Assembly: GCA_024639035.1 (NCBI GenBank)
Contig: JAHEJE010000119.1
Location: 1-8,353 of the forward strand
Direction: 5' to 3'
Source of the DNA: Alphaproteobacteria bacterium
GTDB lineage: Bacteria; Pseudomonadota; Alphaproteobacteria; Rhizobiales; Aestuariivirgaceae
Length of the DNA: 8,353 nucleotides
The notes beneath the pieces are model-generated. The model was not told the origin of the DNA. It ran no database searches and worked only from the letters and a program-made list of their open reading frames with translations. Positions 6,347 through 8,353 of the stretch are shown in pieces. The stretch's first letter is position 1. Each line of letters opens with the position of its first letter. The translations under genes and the position numbers were made by a program.

Positions 6347-7038
6347 CAGTTTTTGGTTGATAAAGCTGCGGGCAATTCCTCCAGGGAATTCAACAGGCGC
6401 TTGGGCCGGCCGGGAATATTCTCATCGGCCAGGCCGAACCGATTGATACGCGCCACCTGGAAACCGAAATGAGCAGCTGCCTGGGCATCCCATGTATTGG
6501 ATGAAACAAAGCAGACATCCTGAGGCGCGGTGATGCCGGGACACTCGAGCACCAATTCATAGACACGCGGGTCGGGCTTGTAGATGCCGACATCTTCAAT
6601 CGACAGGACGTAATCGAGGTGTTCCTTGAGCCCCGACGACTTCACCGCGGCGTTGAGCATGCCGGGGCTACCGTTCGACAGGATACCGGTCATGAAACCG
6701 GCCGCCTTGAGTTCGGTAAGCGTCTGCCGGGCATCGTCATAGGCATCGACCATCATGTAGAGGTCCATCAGTTCCTCGCGCAGGTCCCGGTCCTCGATGC
6801 CGTAGGCGGCAAGGGCGTAGTCGAGTGCCTCGCCGGTCACCTGCCAAAACACCGCATGTTCGCGCATCAGGCTCCTGAGCCAGGTGTATTCCAACTGCTT
6901 TTGACGCCAAAGGCGCGACACGGCGTCGGCATTTTCTCCGATCTTTGCGGCCACGGCAGCGACCGGGGCATGGACGTCGAACAAGGTGCCATAGGCATCG
7001 AACATGCAGGCTCGTATGCCGGTAAACTCTTCGCTCAT
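6346..7038 (-). CDS. (S)-2-haloacid dehalogenase, type II (HAD superfamily)
   Basis: The predicted reaction is hydrolytic removal of halide from (S)-2-haloalkanoic acids, giving (R)-2-hydroxy acids (EC 3.8.1.2 type), in the cytoplasm. The protein has 230 residues from ATG at 7038, preceded by AGAAAGG with a 6-base gap; the upstream extension of the frame lacks family similarity. The signature set of L-2-haloacid dehalogenases is complete: FDAYGTLFDVH with nucleophile Asp14; LWRQKQLEYTWLRSLM with Arg45, the halide/carboxylate arginine; ILSNGSP with Ser121-Asn122; YKPDPRVYE with Lys154 and Tyr160; and SSNTWDAQAA with Ser179, Asn181, Trp183 and Asp184. The spacing agrees with L-DEX from Pseudomonas (recalled Asp10, Arg41, Lys151, Tyr157, Asp180). 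It is the first gene of a two-gene operon with the GST-like gene and is divergent from nitrile hydratase. Confidence 0.93.
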   Translation of the reverse strand: MSEEFTGIRACMFDAYGTLFDVHAPVAAVAAKIGENADAVSRLWRQKQLEYTWLRSLMREHAVFWQVTGEALDYALAAYGIEDRDLREELMDLYMMVDAYDDARQTLTELKAAGFMTGILSNGSPGMLNAAVKSSGLKEHLDYVLSIEDVGIYKPDPRVYELVLECPGITAPQDVCFVSSNTWDAQAAAHFGFQVARINRFGLADENIPGRPKRLLNSLEELPAALSTKN

Positions 7039-7116
7039 GATCGACCTTTCTCTCGCAAGCTGGCGTGACCTGTCATATGCTGGATGCTGTGCCAATGAAA
7101 GCCTGCGGAACAGTAT
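7039..7116. promoter_or_regulatory. 78-base divergent intergenic region, dehalogenase operon and nitrile hydratase
   Basis: The two divergent operons are separated by only 78 bases, so their promoters must be close or overlap. It holds the dehalogenase ribosome-binding site (AGAAAGG, 7045-7051 on the minus strand) and a weak GGAA site (7107-7110) for nitrile hydratase alpha. I see no convincing -35/-10 pair; TATGAC on the minus strand is only a weak -10 match. Confidence 0.5.
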
Positions 7117-7746
7117 ATGACACAGGACGAAACGCATCACCACGGTCATGAGACCTCCGAACTCAGCGAAACCGCGTTGCGCGTGAAAGCGCTGGAATCC
7201 CTACTGGTCGAAAAGGGTTACGTCGATCAGGCAGCGCTCGATGAATTGATCGACACCTACAAGAACCGCATCGGCCCGCAGAACGGTGCCAAGGTTGTGG
7301 CCAAGGCGTGGAGCGATGCGGGGTTCCGTACGTGGCTGCTGGAGGATGCAACGGCCGCCATCGCCTCGTTCGGTTTCACCGGCCGTCAGGGCGAGCACAT
7401 GGTGGCGGTGGAGAATACGGCGAAGGTGCACAACATGGTCGTGTGTACGCTGTGCTCGTGCTACCCGTGGCCGGTGCTGGGTCTGCCACCGGTGTGGTAT
7501 AAATCGGCTCCATACCGCTCGCGAGCGGTGATCGACCCGCGTGGGGTGCTGACCGAATTCGGCGTTGCCATTGACGAAGACACCGAGGTGCGGGTGTGGG
7601 ATTCAACCGCCGAGGTCCGCTATCTGGTGGTCCCGATGCGGCCAGCCGGCAGCGAAGGGCTCAGCGAATTGGAACTCGCCGGTCTGGTGACGCGCGATTC
7701 TATGATCGGCACCGGTCTTGCGCTCGCGCCTGAGGCTCAATCATGA
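7117..7746 (+). CDS. nthA: Nitrile hydratase alpha subunit, cobalt type
   Basis: This is the metal-binding subunit of nitrile hydratase, which hydrates nitriles to amides (EC 4.2.1.84) as an alpha-beta heterodimer or higher oligomer in the cytoplasm. The protein has 209 residues, the usual size. The metal claw is VVCTLCSCYPWPVLGLPP, with Cys110, Cys113, Ser114 and Cys115; Thr111 between the first cysteines marks the cobalt rather than the iron form, which has Ser. In known enzymes Cys113 and Cys115 are oxidised after translation. WYKSAPYRSRAVIDPRGVL (127-145) is also typical. The N-terminus carries a His cluster (HHHGH, residues 7-11) that may bind metal. ATG at 7117 follows a weak GGAA six bases away. 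The stop overlaps the beta start (ATGA), giving coupled translation. An activator for cobalt insertion would be expected downstream, beyond the window. Confidence 0.96.
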   Translation: MTQDETHHHGHETSELSETALRVKALESLLVEKGYVDQAALDELIDTYKNRIGPQNGAKVVAKAWSDAGFRTWLLEDATAAIASFGFTGRQGEHMVAVENTAKVHNMVVCTLCSCYPWPVLGLPPVWYKSAPYRSRAVIDPRGVLTEFGVAIDEDTEVRVWDSTAEVRYLVVPMRPAGSEGLSELELAGLVTRDSMIGTGLALAPEAQS

Positions 7747-8353
7747 ACGGCGCACAGGATCTTGGCGGCACGATGGGGCACGGGTCGATTGCACCGGAAG
7801 TTAACGAGCCGGTGTTTCATGCCGAATGGGAAGAGCGGGCCTTTGCCCTGACCCTGGTGATGGGGTTCTACGGCCAGTGGAACATCGACCGTGGCCGGTT
7901 CGAGCGTGAAAGTCTGCCGCCGGCACAGTATCTGTCTTCGACGTATTTCCAGATATGGCTCGCCGCGCTTGAAAAGTTGATCGTTCGGGCAGGCTTCGTA
8001 ACGGACGAGGAGGTTGCCGTTGGAGCGGCTGCCACTGCTGCGCGCAAGCTGCCAGGTGAGCCAATCGGCGCCGCGGACATCGCGGGCATTCTGGCCAAGG
8101 GCGGACCGGCTGACCGCGCAGTGCCAGGCCCGGCCCGGTTCAAGATCGGCGACATGGTGCGCACCCAAAATATCAATCCGGAAACCCACACCCGGCTGGC
8201 GCGCTATCTGCGCGGCCACCGGGGTGTGATCGTTGCGGTGCACGGCGCACACGTGTTCCCGGATTCATCGGCACACGGCAAGGGCGACGATCCGCAATGG
8301 CTCTACACCGTGCGGTTTTCCGCCCGCGAGTTGTGGGGCGAGGACCGAAACCC
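7743..8353 (+). CDS. nthB: Nitrile hydratase beta subunit, C-terminus cut by window edge
   Basis: This is the partner of the alpha subunit; it shapes the active site and substrate channel. The frame is open from ATG at 7743 to the edge: 203 whole codons of an expected 215-230. The start MNGAQDLGGTMGHG is the classic beta N-terminus. GQWNIDRGRFERESLPPAQYL (44-64), ARFKIGDMVR (131-140), and the C-terminal HGKGDDPQWLYTVRF to ELWGED stretch are all family marks. Arg52 and Arg157 are present at the positions known to hydrogen-bond the oxidised claw cysteines of alpha. A GAGG ribosome-binding sequence lies 7 bases before the ATG, inside the alpha gene, and the two genes overlap by four bases (ATGA). 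Nothing suggests damage; the end is missing only because the window stops. Confidence 0.96.
   Translation, partial: MNGAQDLGGTMGHGSIAPEVNEPVFHAEWEERAFALTLVMGFYGQWNIDRGRFERESLPPAQYLSSTYFQIWLAALEKLIVRAGFVTDEEVAVGAAATAARKLPGEPIGAADIAGILAKGGPADRAVPGPARFKIGDMVRTQNINPETHTRLARYLRGHRGVIVAVHGAHVFPDSSAHGKGDDPQWLYTVRFSARELWGEDRN

Noticed and set aside
7039..7149. Upstream extension of the haloacid dehalogenase frame (37 more residues)
   Set aside because: It would overlap the nitrile hydratase start, and the Met at 7038 has AGAAAGG six bases away and lies 13 residues before the nucleophile Asp, as in the family.
7737..8252. Minus-strand 171-codon open frame opposite nitrile hydratase beta
   Set aside because: The plus strand encodes unmistakable beta-subunit motifs throughout; the antisense frame has no domain or start signal.

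Overview
The window is G+C-rich, densely packed, and looks chromosomal, most likely from an alphaproteobacterium. This is inferred from codon use, the twin-arginine-type signal on the solute-binding protein, and the gene families present; no taxonomic marker is visible. It holds eight protein genes in four transcription blocks, with short gaps and several overlaps. I see no RNA gene, CRISPR array, insertion sequence or integrase, and no gene-free stretch longer than 238 bases.

Left block (minus strand, 1-4582): a complete TRAP transporter order, dctP-dctQ-dctM. The binding protein (DctP) resembles the TakP / 'mannitol-chloroaromatic' type that binds small carboxylates with Na+. Both membrane subunits are much larger than usual. 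DctQ carries about 165 extra N-terminal residues with four predicted extra membrane helices. DctM has an inserted loop, an inserted helix pair, and a hydrophilic coiled-coil tail of at least 238 residues that runs off the window. A strong hairpin separates dctP from dctQ.

Middle: a 238-base divergent control region (4583-4820) holds a 19-bp palindrome with TTGAGT in both arms, a candidate promoter for dctPQM, and a leader hairpin with a repeated loop motif. On its right, on the plus strand, is a class-I glutamine amidotransferase-like gamma-glutamyl hydrolase of the PuuD / peptidase C26 family (4821-5594).

Right part: a minus-strand two-gene operon encodes a type II (L-2-)haloacid dehalogenase (6346-7038) and a glutathione S-transferase-like protein (5561-6346), joined by TGATG. 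Divergent from it, across 78 bases, is a cobalt-type nitrile hydratase operon, alpha (7117-7746) and beta (7743 to beyond the window), joined by ATGA.

Taken together the region could import a small organic acid and process halo-, nitrile- or gamma-glutamyl-linked compounds. Each enzyme call rests on clear motifs; the idea that they form one pathway is inference from neighbourhood only. The most unusual feature is the enlarged TRAP membrane complex.
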